Origin: an uncultured Monoglobus sp.
GTDB taxonomy: Bacteria; Bacillota; Clostridia; Monoglobales; Monoglobaceae
Assembly (NCBI GenBank): GCA_947585115.1
Contig: CANPWW010000001.1
Coordinates: forward strand, 1-64,000
DNA: 64,000 nucleotides
Reading direction: 5' to 3'
Positions 15,747 through 24,221 of this stretch are shown piece by piece (positions within the stretch are counted from its first letter, which is position 1; each line of letters opens with the position of its first letter). A program made the translations under genes and the position numbers. The notes beneath the pieces were generated by a model. The model worked only from the letters and a program-made list of their open reading frames with translations, did no database searches and was not told the origin of the DNA.

Positions 15747-15995
15747 ATGGCAATGACAAAAAAACAGAAATACGAGGCTGAGCTTGAGGCGTTCTATAAC
15801 GAGCCGGTGCCCCTTATGCTGGTGAAGGACAACTGGAAGAACAAGGACGATCTGACTGTGACGGTCAACGGCACCAACTACCAGATAAAGCGCGGCGAGA
15901 CAGTCACGGTTCCCCGAAAGGTAGCGCTGGCGGTGGAGCGCGCCCACAGGCAGGAGATCGCCGCCGAAAAATACGTGGACAGCCTGAAGGCGTAG
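15747..15995 (+). CDS. Small phage-type protein following the capsid gene
   Basis: 82 residues, basic and acidic mixed (MTKKQKYEAELEAFYNEPVP), with a short beta-type centre (DLTVTVNGTNYQIKRGETVTVPRKVA) that resembles small head or decoration proteins encoded after capsid genes. ATG at 15747 follows GGGAGGCG. It overlaps nothing and is 13 bases before the next gene. I do not recognise the family with certainty; position and size are the main evidence. Confidence 0.6.
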   Translation: MAMTKKQKYEAELEAFYNEPVPLMLVKDNWKNKDDLTVTVNGTNYQIKRGETVTVPRKVALAVERAHRQEIAAEKYVDSLKA

Positions 15996-16008
15996 GGCGG
16001 TGATGTGA

Positions 16009-16785
16009 TTGAAGCTTTTAAAAGCGATAGAGGCGGCTGACGCCCTCAGCCCCAACAGCTTTGAATTTGAGGAGAAGCTGGGCTGGTGCGGCGAGGTGTC
16101 GCTGTCCCTGCGCCGCCACGTCAAAAAATATTATGACATCATCGAGACTGTTGTGACCTGCCGCGAGGAGCTGGAGCTGCCCGAGGATATCTCGATAGAC
16201 AACATAGAGGCGGCCTATCTCGGAGGCAGACCGCTGACAAAGGCGGATCTCAGGAGCCTGCCGTATCTGGCGGGCGCCGACCTCCGCCGCAGGTTCGGCC
16301 TGACCTTCGGCTCGCCCAAGCTGCTCAAGCTCATTTATCTCACAACTCCGGGAGAGGTGCGGGATATCTGCGTCGAGGGCGAGTTCAACATAAGTGAGAG
16401 CGTGATCGAGGGCTGGATGCTGCCCTTTGAGCAGGGCGACGAGATCATCTGCGAGATGCCCGATGATCCGGAGTTTGAGCCCGCGCGCACCTACGTCTAT
16501 GAAAACGACGGCGAAAGGGTGCGTCTGACCGATGATATCTTCATTCCCGAGACGGGCGCCAGGCTTGTGATAAAGCGCGTGATAAACGATGAGACCGAGG
16601 CGGAAGCCCCCTATGACCGCATGTACATCGAATATCTGCTGGCGAAGATCGCTCTGTATCAGCACGACTACGACACATACTCGAGCCACATGATACAGTA
16701 CAACAACATCTACGATGAGTACAAAAGGGACTACAAAACGCGGAACCCGCTGAACGATTTGGCGCGTTTCAAAAATTACTGGTAG
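16009..16785 (+). CDS. Putative head-tail adaptor-like virion protein
   Basis: 258 residues starting at TTG 16009, with GGTGAT upstream. The N-terminal two thirds are mixed; the C-terminal part (YDRMYIEYLLAKIALYQHD, then HMIQYNNIYDEYKRDYK) is helical and typical of head-completion or adaptor proteins that hold several Tyr-rich helices. I cannot name the family with certainty. It lies between the small post-capsid protein and the propeller-like protein (11-base gap), consistent with a role in linking the capsid to the neck. Confidence 0.55.
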   Translation: MKLLKAIEAADALSPNSFEFEEKLGWCGEVSLSLRRHVKKYYDIIETVVTCREELELPEDISIDNIEAAYLGGRPLTKADLRSLPYLAGADLRRRFGLTFGSPKLLKLIYLTTPGEVRDICVEGEFNISESVIEGWMLPFEQGDEIICEMPDDPEFEPARTYVYENDGERVRLTDDIFIPETGARLVIKRVINDETEAEAPYDRMYIEYLLAKIALYQHDYDTYSSHMIQYNNIYDEYKRDYKTRNPLNDLARFKNYW

Positions 16786-16796
16786 GAGGCGGAAAT

Positions 16797-18488
16797 ATGT
16801 ATATGCCGATTGCGGCTCAAAAGAGCAAAAACAAAAAGGTCGATATCCTGAGCTTTTTCGGATACGACCAAAGAGAAAAGATCGACGACAGGCAGCTGGC
16901 GGAAATGCTCAACATGTCCTCCGACGAGGCGCCCTGTCTGGCGCCTCGAAAGCCCAGACGGCATATCGCCTCGCAGAAGGGCATAACCGCTCTGGCTCTT
17001 CCGGAATATGACCCCGGCGGTCTTGACTCGTTCACGGGCGTCGCGGACGGAAGCTTTTACTACAAGGGCAAACGCGTTGACAATATCGCGCTGAGCAAGG
17101 GCGAAAAGTCGATCGTGGATTTCGGCGGAAACATCTGCATTTTTCCCGACAAGGTGTACTACCGTTATCTGCCCGACCCCGAGGACGGGCAGATCAAAAG
17201 CGAGCTCAGGCCGATGGGCAAAAGCATGACGGTGATAAACGCCTCGTTTTACTCCTACTACGACGAGATAAGCGGCAGATACAGAGCGAGGATCAGCCGG
17301 GACGCCAGCGCGCGGTTCGATCTGTTCTTCAAGCCGGGCGACAGCCTTGTGATCTCCGGCTGCTCCAAGACGCAAAACAACACGCGCGTGATTGACAGCA
17401 AAAAAGACACTGTCTCGGATGAGAGCATCGTCAGCGCGATCGTCAAGGAGGCGGGCATAAGCGATCTGGACCTGCTGCTTTATAACAAAAAGGGCGGCTA
17501 CGCTTTTTTTGAAAACGGACACGAGAGCGCGGAGGTCAAGATCGAGGCCTATATTCCCGATATCGCTTGCGCCTGCGTGCACAACAACCGCCTGTTCGGG
17601 GCCTCGGAAAGCGGCGAGTATATTTTCGCCTCAAAGCTGGGCGACTGCTTTAACTTCTCGTCGTTCCGCGGCCTTGCCGACGACAGCTGGTTCGCCGAGA
17701 TCGGCACGCCCGGCGCCTTTACCGGAATTGTCAGCTACAGGACCTCGGTCGTGGCGTTCAAGCGCGACTATATCCACCATGTTTACGGCGATTCGCCGAC
17801 CAATTTTTCGGTGCCGAAGCAGACGCTGAGCGGCGCTCTTGACGGAAAGAGCGTCGCCGAGGTCGGCGGCGTTCTCTACTACATGGCGGCGGACGGGTTT
17901 TACGAGTATACAGGCGGCGAGCCCGAGAGGATAAGCCGCCCGATCAAGACCTTGTTCGCGTCCTGCAAGAGCGGCACCGACGGCAGGCGTTACTACGCCT
18001 GCGCTGCGGACAAGAGCGGCAAAACGTCGCTGCTGGTGTATGATCCCGATATGGGCGTCTGGCACAGGGAGGACGACACGAAATTCGTTGATTTTGTCCG
18101 CCTGGGCGAGAGGCTGTATGGCGCGACCGAAACCGACATGTACCTGCTGGGAGACGAGGAAGCGGACGAGATAATAAGATGGTGCGTGGTATCCAAAAAA
18201 TTCACGCTTGACGATTTCGATTTCAAGAGCGTGAACGCCGTCTATATCCGTCTGGAATCCGAGTCAGACACCAAGGTCACGGTAAGTTTCGCGGCCGACG
18301 ATGAGGATTTCACCGCCCGGGGTGAGATCAAAGGCGAAAAGGGCTTTTCGGTACATCGTATACCGATAAGGCTCAAGAAATGCGACAGCTTCCGCATCAT
18401 GCTGGAGGGCGAGGGAAAAGCGGTCGTCCACGATATAGAAATGATAACCTACACAGGAGGTAAAACGAATGTCGAAGACATCAGGTAG
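16797..18488 (+). CDS. Propeller-like phage structural protein
   Basis: 563 residues. The central part shows repeated beta-strand units with short motifs such as NNRLFGASESGEYIFASKLGD, AEVGGVLYYMAADGFYEYTGGE and ERLYGATETDMYLLGDE, the pattern of a beta-propeller seen in podovirus stabilisation or tail-hub proteins (P22 gp10 type). The C-terminal 80 residues look like a separate beta-sandwich. ATG at 16797 follows AGGAGGCGG. It overlaps the next gene by 20 bases, so the cassette is one operon. Structural role is inferred from the fold pattern and neighbours. Confidence 0.6.
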   Translation: MYMPIAAQKSKNKKVDILSFFGYDQREKIDDRQLAEMLNMSSDEAPCLAPRKPRRHIASQKGITALALPEYDPGGLDSFTGVADGSFYYKGKRVDNIALSKGEKSIVDFGGNICIFPDKVYYRYLPDPEDGQIKSELRPMGKSMTVINASFYSYYDEISGRYRARISRDASARFDLFFKPGDSLVISGCSKTQNNTRVIDSKKDTVSDESIVSAIVKEAGISDLDLLLYNKKGGYAFFENGHESAEVKIEAYIPDIACACVHNNRLFGASESGEYIFASKLGDCFNFSSFRGLADDSWFAEIGTPGAFTGIVSYRTSVVAFKRDYIHHVYGDSPTNFSVPKQTLSGALDGKSVAEVGGVLYYMAADGFYEYTGGEPERISRPIKTLFASCKSGTDGRRYYACAADKSGKTSLLVYDPDMGVWHREDDTKFVDFVRLGERLYGATETDMYLLGDEEADEIIRWCVVSKKFTLDDFDFKSVNAVYIRLESESDTKVTVSFAADDEDFTARGEIKGEKGFSVHRIPIRLKKCDSFRIMLEGEGKAVVHDIEMITYTGGKTNVEDIR

Positions 18489-19722
18489 AACTAAAACCAA
18501 TCAGGTCAAGGTCGAGGTCCCGCGGCGTCCCGACGGCATGGTCGGTGTCCGCGCCACTCTGCGCAACATGGGGATCGACAACAGCCTGATAGGCTACAAC
18601 GAGGCGAACAAAACGGTCACATTGGGCGGCAGAGAGCTGATGAGGCCGCAGTATATAAACGAGCAGGCGGGAATTTCTTTCTCGATGCCCGCGGATATAC
18701 AGCGCAGCGTGGCCCAATTTTACTCAAACACGAGCAATCCGGTCGTCAGGGTCTCGGACGCCTACAGCGGCTACGCGGGCAGATACGGCCTGTCCGCCGA
18801 CGCGCTGGGCTACTCCAACGGAGTTGTCACGATCGGCGGAATACCGCTTGACACGCTTTATATAGACGACGACGGCAAGGCATGGGCATTTCAAAACGAT
18901 GTGCGGTCGGCGGTTGACGATTACGTTAACTCGATCGGCGCGGTATCGCCGAACGAGCTGCTTGAGCAGTACAACGATATGTACCTGCCGCGGATCGAAA
19001 GTCTCAGTAATTCGAACATGAACCGAAAGGAATTTTCGTATGATCCCGCGGCCGACCCGGTGTACGGAGCCTACCGCGACCAATATATGCTCAATGCCGG
19101 CCGCGCTGCCGAGGATACGATGGCGGCGTATTCCGCCATGACCGGAGGATATTCAAACTCGGCGGCGGTGACTGCGGCGGGGCTGGCGCAGCAGTATTAT
19201 ATGAGCCAGCTTTCGGGAATGATACCCGAGCTTGCGCGGCAGGCGTATGAGAGGTACTCGGACGGACTGAGCCGCGACGCGGAACTGCTTGATAACATGA
19301 TCGGGCTTTACGACACGGTATGGAGCAACGCGTACGCCGCGAACAACAAGACGGTAAGCAACGCGAATTCCTCATTGTCGAGCAACGCCGAGAGAGACCA
19401 AGACGCTTTCGAGCGCCGCTGGGCGGAGGCGATGAACTCCCAGGACTACAACTGGAACGAGCTTTTGAATAACCAGAAGTACAACTGGACCGAGAGACAG
19501 AACAGTCAGGACTATAGCTGGACCGACGTGCTGAACGGTCAGAAATCGCAGTCTAACATGCTGGGGCTCGAAAACGCCGCTAACGAGAATATTATGCAGG
19601 GGATCTACATGGAATATTATAACGACATGCTCCGCGCGCAGCTGGAGGGCGACCGCCTCAACAACCGCCTGACGCAGGAGCGCATAAACCAATTGATCCT
19701 TCAGAACATGCTCGGCATGTAA
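18469..19722 (+). CDS. Internal-virion/tail-type protein with two stalk-like repeats
   Basis: 417 residues. The N-terminus has two copies of a motif known from copper-amine-oxidase-N-like stalk domains and phage structural proteins: VRATLRNMGIDNSLIGY..TVTLGGREL and AGRYGLSADALGYSNGVVTIGGIPL (quoted in parts). The middle is helical and Ala/Tyr/Ser-rich (AYSAMTGGYSNSAAVTAAGLA), and residues 315-365 carry three repeats of the form (N/S)SQDYNW or NQKYNW, each with a Trp. It ends in a long amphipathic helix. GGAGG inside the preceding gene drives the ATG at 18469. It may be an ejected or tail-tube protein. Last gene of the capsid cassette. Confidence 0.55.
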   Translation: MSKTSGRTKTNQVKVEVPRRPDGMVGVRATLRNMGIDNSLIGYNEANKTVTLGGRELMRPQYINEQAGISFSMPADIQRSVAQFYSNTSNPVVRVSDAYSGYAGRYGLSADALGYSNGVVTIGGIPLDTLYIDDDGKAWAFQNDVRSAVDDYVNSIGAVSPNELLEQYNDMYLPRIESLSNSNMNRKEFSYDPAADPVYGAYRDQYMLNAGRAAEDTMAAYSAMTGGYSNSAAVTAAGLAQQYYMSQLSGMIPELARQAYERYSDGLSRDAELLDNMIGLYDTVWSNAYAANNKTVSNANSSLSSNAERDQDAFERRWAEAMNSQDYNWNELLNNQKYNWTERQNSQDYSWTDVLNGQKSQSNMLGLENAANENIMQGIYMEYYNDMLRAQLEGDRLNNRLTQERINQLILQNMLGM

Positions 19723-19732
19723 AGCGCTCATA

Positions 19733-19768
19733 AAAACGCTTCCGAATCATAATTCGGAGGCGTTTTTT
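19733..19768 (+). terminator. Terminator of the capsid cassette
   Basis: 15-bp stem (19733-19747 with 19752-19766, one G-T pair), CATA loop and T6 run. Confidence 0.9.
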
Positions 19769-19779
19769 GAATTAAATTA

Positions 19780-19808
19780 TTGACACTTTTCGAGGACGCT
19801 GTTATAAT
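19780..19808 (+). promoter_or_regulatory. Consensus promoter of the LytTR two-component operon
   Basis: Perfect TTGACA (19780-19785), 17-base spacer, perfect TATAAT (19803-19808), 12 bases after the previous terminator. Confidence 0.85.
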
Positions 19809-19854
19809 TTAATATCATAGCTTTTAGGAAAGCGCTTATCAAAGGGTGAGACAT

Positions 19855-20583
19855 GTGCGTGTTGCGATTTGTGACGACGAGAATGTTTGGGTGAACAGGA
19901 TAGAGGAACATCTGATCAGATTCAAGAAGTCTCACAAGGATATCGAATGGGAGGTATTCTATTCGGGCGAGCAGCTTGTTGAGCATTATTCCCGCGGGGA
20001 AAGACTTTTTGATATTCTGATACTTGATATCGAGCTTAAAGAGCTGTCGGGTATCGAGACCGCTTTAAAGATACGCGAGGCGGACAAAAAAGCCGCCATT
20101 TTTTTCATGACATCTCACACGAAATATGTTTATGACTGTTTTAAGCCCGCGCCCGCGAATTTTTGGGTCAAGCCTGTCGAGTATGAAGTTTTGCGCGATG
20201 ATTTTGAGGAAGTTATCCGAAAGTCGGCCGACATGAAAAAAGAGCTGATTTTCAAAAGCCGCGGCGAGTACAAAAAGATCCCGCGCGGAAGCGTGAATTA
20301 TATCACAAGCAGCGCGAAAAAGGTGCTGATCCATACCGAAGGCGGGGATTTTGAAATATACGGCACGCTGAAGGGCATTTCTGAGCGGCTCGGGCCCCGC
20401 GGCTTTTCGTCTCCTCATAAGTCATACTTTGTTAACCTTGACAAGGTGGAGACCTTTAACACAAAAGAAGTGATATTGAGCGGAGGGGAGCATATACCCG
20501 TCAGCAAGTCAAGGCGGCAGCAGTTCAAAAAGGATTTTCTTGAGTATGTGAGCGGAGATAATTATGATATATACGGCGATTGA
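19855..20583 (+). CDS. LytTR-type response regulator (AgrA-like)
   Basis: 242 residues from GTG 19855, which follows AAAGGGTGA; a GTG three codons upstream lies inside that site. The receiver domain (1-125) has the acidic pair D7/D8 and phosphoacceptor D58 (LILDIELKELSG). The C-terminal LytTR DNA-binding domain (about 140-238) has the typical strands (IPRGSVNYITSSAKKVLIH and FSSPHKSYFVNLDKVE). Such regulators bind imperfect direct repeats upstream of genes for toxins, peptides or extracellular factors. The histidine kinase gene follows with a 20-base overlap. No agrB or agrD-like gene is nearby, so the signal is not obvious. Confidence 0.92.
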   Translation: MRVAICDDENVWVNRIEEHLIRFKKSHKDIEWEVFYSGEQLVEHYSRGERLFDILILDIELKELSGIETALKIREADKKAAIFFMTSHTKYVYDCFKPAPANFWVKPVEYEVLRDDFEEVIRKSADMKKELIFKSRGEYKKIPRGSVNYITSSAKKVLIHTEGGDFEIYGTLKGISERLGPRGFSSPHKSYFVNLDKVETFNTKEVILSGGEHIPVSKSRRQQFKKDFLEYVSGDNYDIYGD

Positions 20584-21844
20584 CCTGATCACATTGGTGT
20601 TTGAGATAATAGTTACATATATGTTTTTTGACGCGGTGCTTGATTCGCGCAGGGGCGGCGTTTTGGCGCGCGCGGCGGTCGGCGCGGCATACTTCGTCCT
20701 GTCCTGGATATATAATGTTTATATCGAGTCGTTTGTTTTGTCGTTTGTCATTATGCTGCTTTTGACGTTTATGTGCACCGCGGTGTACAAAGACAGCGCG
20801 CTGAAAAAATTATTGATGTCGCTGCTTTATATGCTCTTTATGGCGGTCTCCAATTTTGTTTTTATTTTGGCGGGACTGGCGTTCGGGATCCCAATTGATG
20901 AAATGTTAAGAGAAAAAAGCATGTACAATATCATGGGCCTGGTTATTGTTATGATCCTGATGACTATTATGGTTAAAGCCGCGGGACTGTTTTTTAACAG
21001 AAACCGCGCGAAAGTCAGCGTGAGTTATTGGATATTGCTTCTCTCTATCCCTGTTGTAAATATTATTTTTATTCTGCATTACACCCGATATCTCTACAGC
21101 CTCAACGCGGAGTTTTCGTATTCTCTTGTTATACTGACGGTCTCAGCGATGTATTCGACCCTGCTTGTGTTTTATCTTTTCGATAAGCTGACGGCGCTGC
21201 TCTCGGAGCGCGACGCGCTGAGCGAGCAGGTGGGCGGACAGAAGCGTCGGAACGTTGAAATTGACAAAAAAGAGGAACATATTATGTCGGTCAGACATGA
21301 TATAATAAACCATATGCGGGTCATTCAATCGCTGATACGGCGCGGCGAGACGGAAGCGGCGGATCGGTACATAGACGAGCTGGATCTTGACTTCGATGGC
21401 GCCGACGGGCTGATCGACACCGGAAATACGGCGATAGATATTTTAGTCAGCGGAAAAAAGAGCGCCGCGCGGCGGCTCGGTATAGATTTTCGCGAGAAAA
21501 TAATCATTCCCGAAAATCTGAAAATAAGCAATGTTGACGCGGTGATACTTCTGGGCAACCTGCTGGACAACGCCGTTGAGGGCTGCGAAAGAGCCGCCGC
21601 GGCGGAAAAGCGGATAAAGCTGACGCTGAAATACAGAAACAGCTATCTGCTCTGCGTCGTTGAAAACACGTCGGATCCGGTCAAAGTCGGGCGCGGCTTT
21701 TTAAAAACGTCAAAGGCGGACGCGGACTCTCACGGTATCGGCCTGAGAAATATAAAGCGAATCGTGAACAAATACAACGGAGAGTCGGTCCAAAAATATA
21801 AAAACGGAGTTTTTATATCCGAAATTATGATTTTTATTGATTAA
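20564..21844 (+). CDS. Sensor histidine kinase, AgrC-type GHKL family
   Basis: 426 residues. The N-terminal 210 residues form about six to seven membrane helices (e.g. IESFVLSFVIMLLLTFMCTA). After a short coiled coil comes the H-box SVRHDIINHMRVIQSL with the phospho-accepting His, and a GHKL ATPase domain with N-box LLGNLLDNAVEGC and G-box DSHGIGLRNIKRIV. The ATG is embedded in the response regulator gene (20-base overlap), so both are made together. The multi-helix sensor is like peptide-pheromone or lantibiotic sensors (AgrC, ComD), but the ligand here is unknown. Confidence 0.93.
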   Translation: MIYTAIDLITLVFEIIVTYMFFDAVLDSRRGGVLARAAVGAAYFVLSWIYNVYIESFVLSFVIMLLLTFMCTAVYKDSALKKLLMSLLYMLFMAVSNFVFILAGLAFGIPIDEMLREKSMYNIMGLVIVMILMTIMVKAAGLFFNRNRAKVSVSYWILLLSIPVVNIIFILHYTRYLYSLNAEFSYSLVILTVSAMYSTLLVFYLFDKLTALLSERDALSEQVGGQKRRNVEIDKKEEHIMSVRHDIINHMRVIQSLIRRGETEAADRYIDELDLDFDGADGLIDTGNTAIDILVSGKKSAARRLGIDFREKIIIPENLKISNVDAVILLGNLLDNAVEGCERAAAAEKRIKLTLKYRNSYLLCVVENTSDPVKVGRGFLKTSKADADSHGIGLRNIKRIVNKYNGESVQKYKNGVFISEIMIFID

Positions 21845-21928
21845 TTTTTGCTTGATTTGCGCGATCGGTCTATTTTTCCCGAAAAACAGCCCAGTTTTAC
21901 CGTGTAGAGATTTTTTGCGCGATTTTTG

Positions 21929-21937
21929 TGTTATAAT
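21929..21937 (+). promoter_or_regulatory. Extended -10 element upstream of candidate small RNA
   Basis: TGTTATAAT, an extended -10 (TG-N-TATAAT), with no good -35. It would start transcription around 21944. Confidence 0.45.
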
Positions 21938-21943
21938 ATGATC

Positions 21944-22034
21944 AGCGGACGCGGGCGGGTGCGGCGGCCGACTTGGTGAGTTTTATTAATAAAACCCTTA
22001 GAAAGACCCGAGCCGCGCGGCTCGGGTTTTTCCC
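21944..22034 (+). ncRNA. Candidate small RNA between histidine kinase and cyclophilin
   Basis: About 90 nt from the extended -10 to a strong terminator. It contains the palindrome GTTTTATTAATAAAAC. No open frame of note. Alternatively the terminator simply ends the kinase transcript. Confidence 0.35.
22006..22032. terminator. Intrinsic terminator, usable on both strands
   Basis: 9-bp GC-rich stem ACCCGAGCC - GCGC - GGCTCGGGT followed by T5 on plus, and by TCTTTCT on minus; lies between converging genes. Confidence 0.85.
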
Positions 22035-22048
22035 TTCAAATTACTGTA

Positions 22049-22711
22049 TTATTCCGAAATAACCTCGGCTTTTTCGATCACTATCGGAGTTTGGGGCATT
22101 CCCTGAGAGTCTCTGGGAACATCGAGAAATCCGTCAACGACCTCCATGCCCTCGGTCACCTGTCCGAACACGGCGTAGTTGCCGTCGAGGTTCGGCAGAT
22201 CGTCATAGCAGATATAGAACTGGCTGGACGCCGAATCGGGAGCCTGCGAGCGCGCCATCGCCACGCTGCCGCGCAGGTGCGGAAGTGTGTTTTGCTCAAA
22301 GCCGTTTGAGTAGAACTCGCCTTTGATCGTTTTGTCGCTGCCGCCCGTGCCGTTGCCGTCGGGGTCGCCGCCCTGCGCCACAAACGCGTCGATCACGCGG
22401 TGGAAGGTCAGGCCGTCATAAAAACCGCTTTTTACAAGGCTCAGGAAGTTCTCGACCGTCTCGGGCGCGTACTCGGGCGCGCATACTATGGTGAAGGTTC
22501 CGCCGTCGCTCATGGTGAACTTAACGGTCGGGCCGTCATCGGGGACCTTGCCGTCAAACTCAAAGGCCTCGCCCTCGGTCTTTGGCGCGCTTTCGGTTTT
22601 TGAGCCGCTTGATTTTGACGAGCTCTGCGAGCCGCAGGCGGTCAGCGCCGACAACGCCAGAGCGAGCGCCGCGATCAGACATAGCAGTTTTAAAAATTTT
22701 GTGTGTTTCAT
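22049..22711 (-). CDS. Peptidyl-prolyl cis-trans isomerase, cyclophilin-type lipoprotein
   Basis: 220 residues. A signal peptide with lipobox LTAC (Cys26) directs it to the outer face of the membrane, followed by a Ser/Lys-rich linker and a cyclophilin domain (about 60-220). The active-site motif FHRVIDAFVAQGGDPDG and the SQFYICYDDLPNLDGNYAVFG block are intact, so it should speed prolyl isomerisation of exported proteins. ATG at 22711 follows AGGAGG; the in-frame ATG at 22747 adds 12 non-conserved residues. It is a single gene read towards the kinase terminator. Confidence 0.95.
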   Translation of the reverse strand: MKHTKFLKLLCLIAALALALSALTACGSQSSSKSSGSKTESAPKTEGEAFEFDGKVPDDGPTVKFTMSDGGTFTIVCAPEYAPETVENFLSLVKSGFYDGLTFHRVIDAFVAQGGDPDGNGTGGSDKTIKGEFYSNGFEQNTLPHLRGSVAMARSQAPDSASSQFYICYDDLPNLDGNYAVFGQVTEGMEVVDGFLDVPRDSQGMPQTPIVIEKAEVISE

Positions 22712-22776
22712 TTGGATTCCTCCTGTATTAAAAAATATTTGATTCATTTTGCAAAAAGGTTGTTATATGTCACCGA

Positions 22777-22804
22777 GCGGGCGGATGATATCCGCCTCTA
22801 CAGG
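22777..22804. repeat. Dispersed repeat family A, copy 1
   Basis: GCGGGCGGATGATATCCGCCTCTACAGG: palindromic core GGCGGAT-N-ATCCGCC flanked by CTAC. Lies in the 388-base gap between the cyclophilin gene and the glutamate synthase operon. Confidence 0.8.
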
Positions 22805-22938
22805 ATCGGGATACGTCAGTATATTTTGCTATTTGGCTGTGATATATATTTTACATAAAATACGGCATGATGTCAAGGTCGGAGACGGTTTTACAAAAAA
22901 GCCGCGTATTTCGGCGGCTGTTTTGTATAATTTTTTTG

Positions 22939-22967
22939 TTGACTTTTTTCTCATACAGTGGTATACT
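22939..22967 (+). promoter_or_regulatory. Promoter of the glutamate synthase operon
   Basis: TTGACT (22939-22944), 17-base spacer and TATACT (22962-22967), placing the transcript start near 22974. Confidence 0.75.
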
Positions 22968-22971
22968 GTAT
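22953..22971. promoter_or_regulatory. Inverted repeat over the -10 box, candidate operator
   Basis: ATACAGT - GGTAT - ACTGTAT, seven-base perfect arms surrounding and covering the -10 element; a bound protein would block the polymerase. Confidence 0.5.
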
Positions 22972-22982
22972 AAACCGAACAA

Positions 22983-23024
22983 AGGCGTTCGTCTGCTCAA
23001 TGAGCGGCGAACGCCTGTTTTTTT
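22983..23024 (+). terminator. Leader terminator/attenuator before glutamate synthase
   Basis: Stem AGGCGTTCG-(T)-CTGCTC / GAGCGG-CGAACGCCT with AAT loop, then GTTTTTTT. It begins only about 10 bases after the predicted transcript start and lies 80 bases before the first gene, so read-through must be regulated or partial. Confidence 0.8.
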
Positions 23025-23099
23025 GCTCGGAATACGGGCGTCGGGAGATTATTTTAGTTCAAATATCCCCCGATCGCTATGTTGGAAGGAGAAAGAGCT

Positions 23100-24221
23100 A
23101 TGCTACTCAGAGAAGGCGAAAACGGCAACAGGATTCCGGCGGGATGCGCTATATCCGGTATTTTCTCGAAAAGCGGAACGAGAATCAACGGCAAGCAAAT
23201 CATCGATTCGATTTCCGTTATGCACGACCGCTCAAACGGTCTCGGCGGCGGATTCGCGGGTTACGGCATTTATCCCGAATACAAGAATCAGTATGCCTTC
23301 CACGTTTTCTACGAAACAAACGAGGCGAAAGAAATCTGCGAAAGGTACCTCGACCGTCATTTTGACGTTATCAACCTTTCGAAAATACCCATCAGAAGGA
23401 TCCCCGAGATCAAGGACGAGCCCCTGATCTGGAGGTATTTTGTCGACCCTCTGCGCACGCGCCTGGCTGCCTCGCAGCTTGACGAAAAGGAGTACGTTGT
23501 GCGCTGCGTCAACAGGATCAACACCAAGCTTGACGGCTGCTATGTTTTTTCCTGCGGAAAGAACATGGGCGTGTTCAAGGCGGTGGGATTCCCCGAGGAC
23601 GTGGGCAGATTCTACAGATTGAACGAATACGACGGCTATTGCTGGACGGCGCACGGCCGCTACCCCACAAACACCCCCGGCTGGTGGGGCGGAGCGCACC
23701 CGTTCGCGATGCTGGATTACTCGATCGTGCACAACGGCGAGATCTCGTCCTACGACGCGAACCGCCGCTTTATCGAGATGTACGGCTACAAATGCAACCT
23801 TTTGACTGACACCGAGGTCATTACCTACATAACCGACTACCTGCTCCGCAAGCAGAAGCTGAGCCTTGAGGAAATGGCGAGCGTCGTGGCCGCGCCCTTC
23901 TGGTCGACCATAGACCACATGGAGGAGCCGGAAAAAAGCAGACTCAAGTTCCTGCGCAACAAGTTCAGCAGTCTGCTTATCACGGGCCCGTTCTCGATAC
24001 TGCTGGGCTTCACCGGAGGCATGATGGCCTTAAACGACAGGCTCAAGCTGCGCAGCATGGTCGTTGGCGAGAAGGACGACATGGTTTATATCGCCAGCGA
24101 GGAATGCGCCATGCGCGTGATAGAGCCCAACCTTGACACAATCTGGTCGCCCAGAGGCGGCGAGCCGGTGATCGTGCGGCTTTACGACGAGGCAATGGAA
24201 GAGATCGGAGGTGACGAATAA
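23100..24221 (+). CDS. Glutamate synthase, glutamine amidotransferase subunit (archaeal-type split form)
   Basis: 373 residues. It hydrolyses glutamine to give ammonia for glutamate synthesis. It is a class II (Ntn) amidotransferase: Cys16 in GCAISGIF would become the N-terminal nucleophile after removal of a 15-residue propeptide; conserved TAHGRYPTNTPGWWGGAHPF and HNGEISSYDANRRF segments line the active site. ATG at 23100 is eight bases from AAGGAGA; an ATG at 23079 lies upstream of that site. It is the first gene of a five-gene unit and its stop codon overlaps the next start codon (TAATG). Confidence 0.92.
   Translation: MLLREGENGNRIPAGCAISGIFSKSGTRINGKQIIDSISVMHDRSNGLGGGFAGYGIYPEYKNQYAFHVFYETNEAKEICERYLDRHFDVINLSKIPIRRIPEIKDEPLIWRYFVDPLRTRLAASQLDEKEYVVRCVNRINTKLDGCYVFSCGKNMGVFKAVGFPEDVGRFYRLNEYDGYCWTAHGRYPTNTPGWWGGAHPFAMLDYSIVHNGEISSYDANRRFIEMYGYKCNLLTDTEVITYITDYLLRKQKLSLEEMASVVAAPFWSTIDHMEEPEKSRLKFLRNKFSSLLITGPFSILLGFTGGMMALNDRLKLRSMVVGEKDDMVYIASEECAMRVIEPNLDTIWSPRGGEPVIVRLYDEAMEEIGGDE

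Noticed and set aside
13878-19722. Complete prophage
   Set aside because: No integrase, repressor, terminase, portal, lysis genes or attachment-site repeats were seen at the borders.
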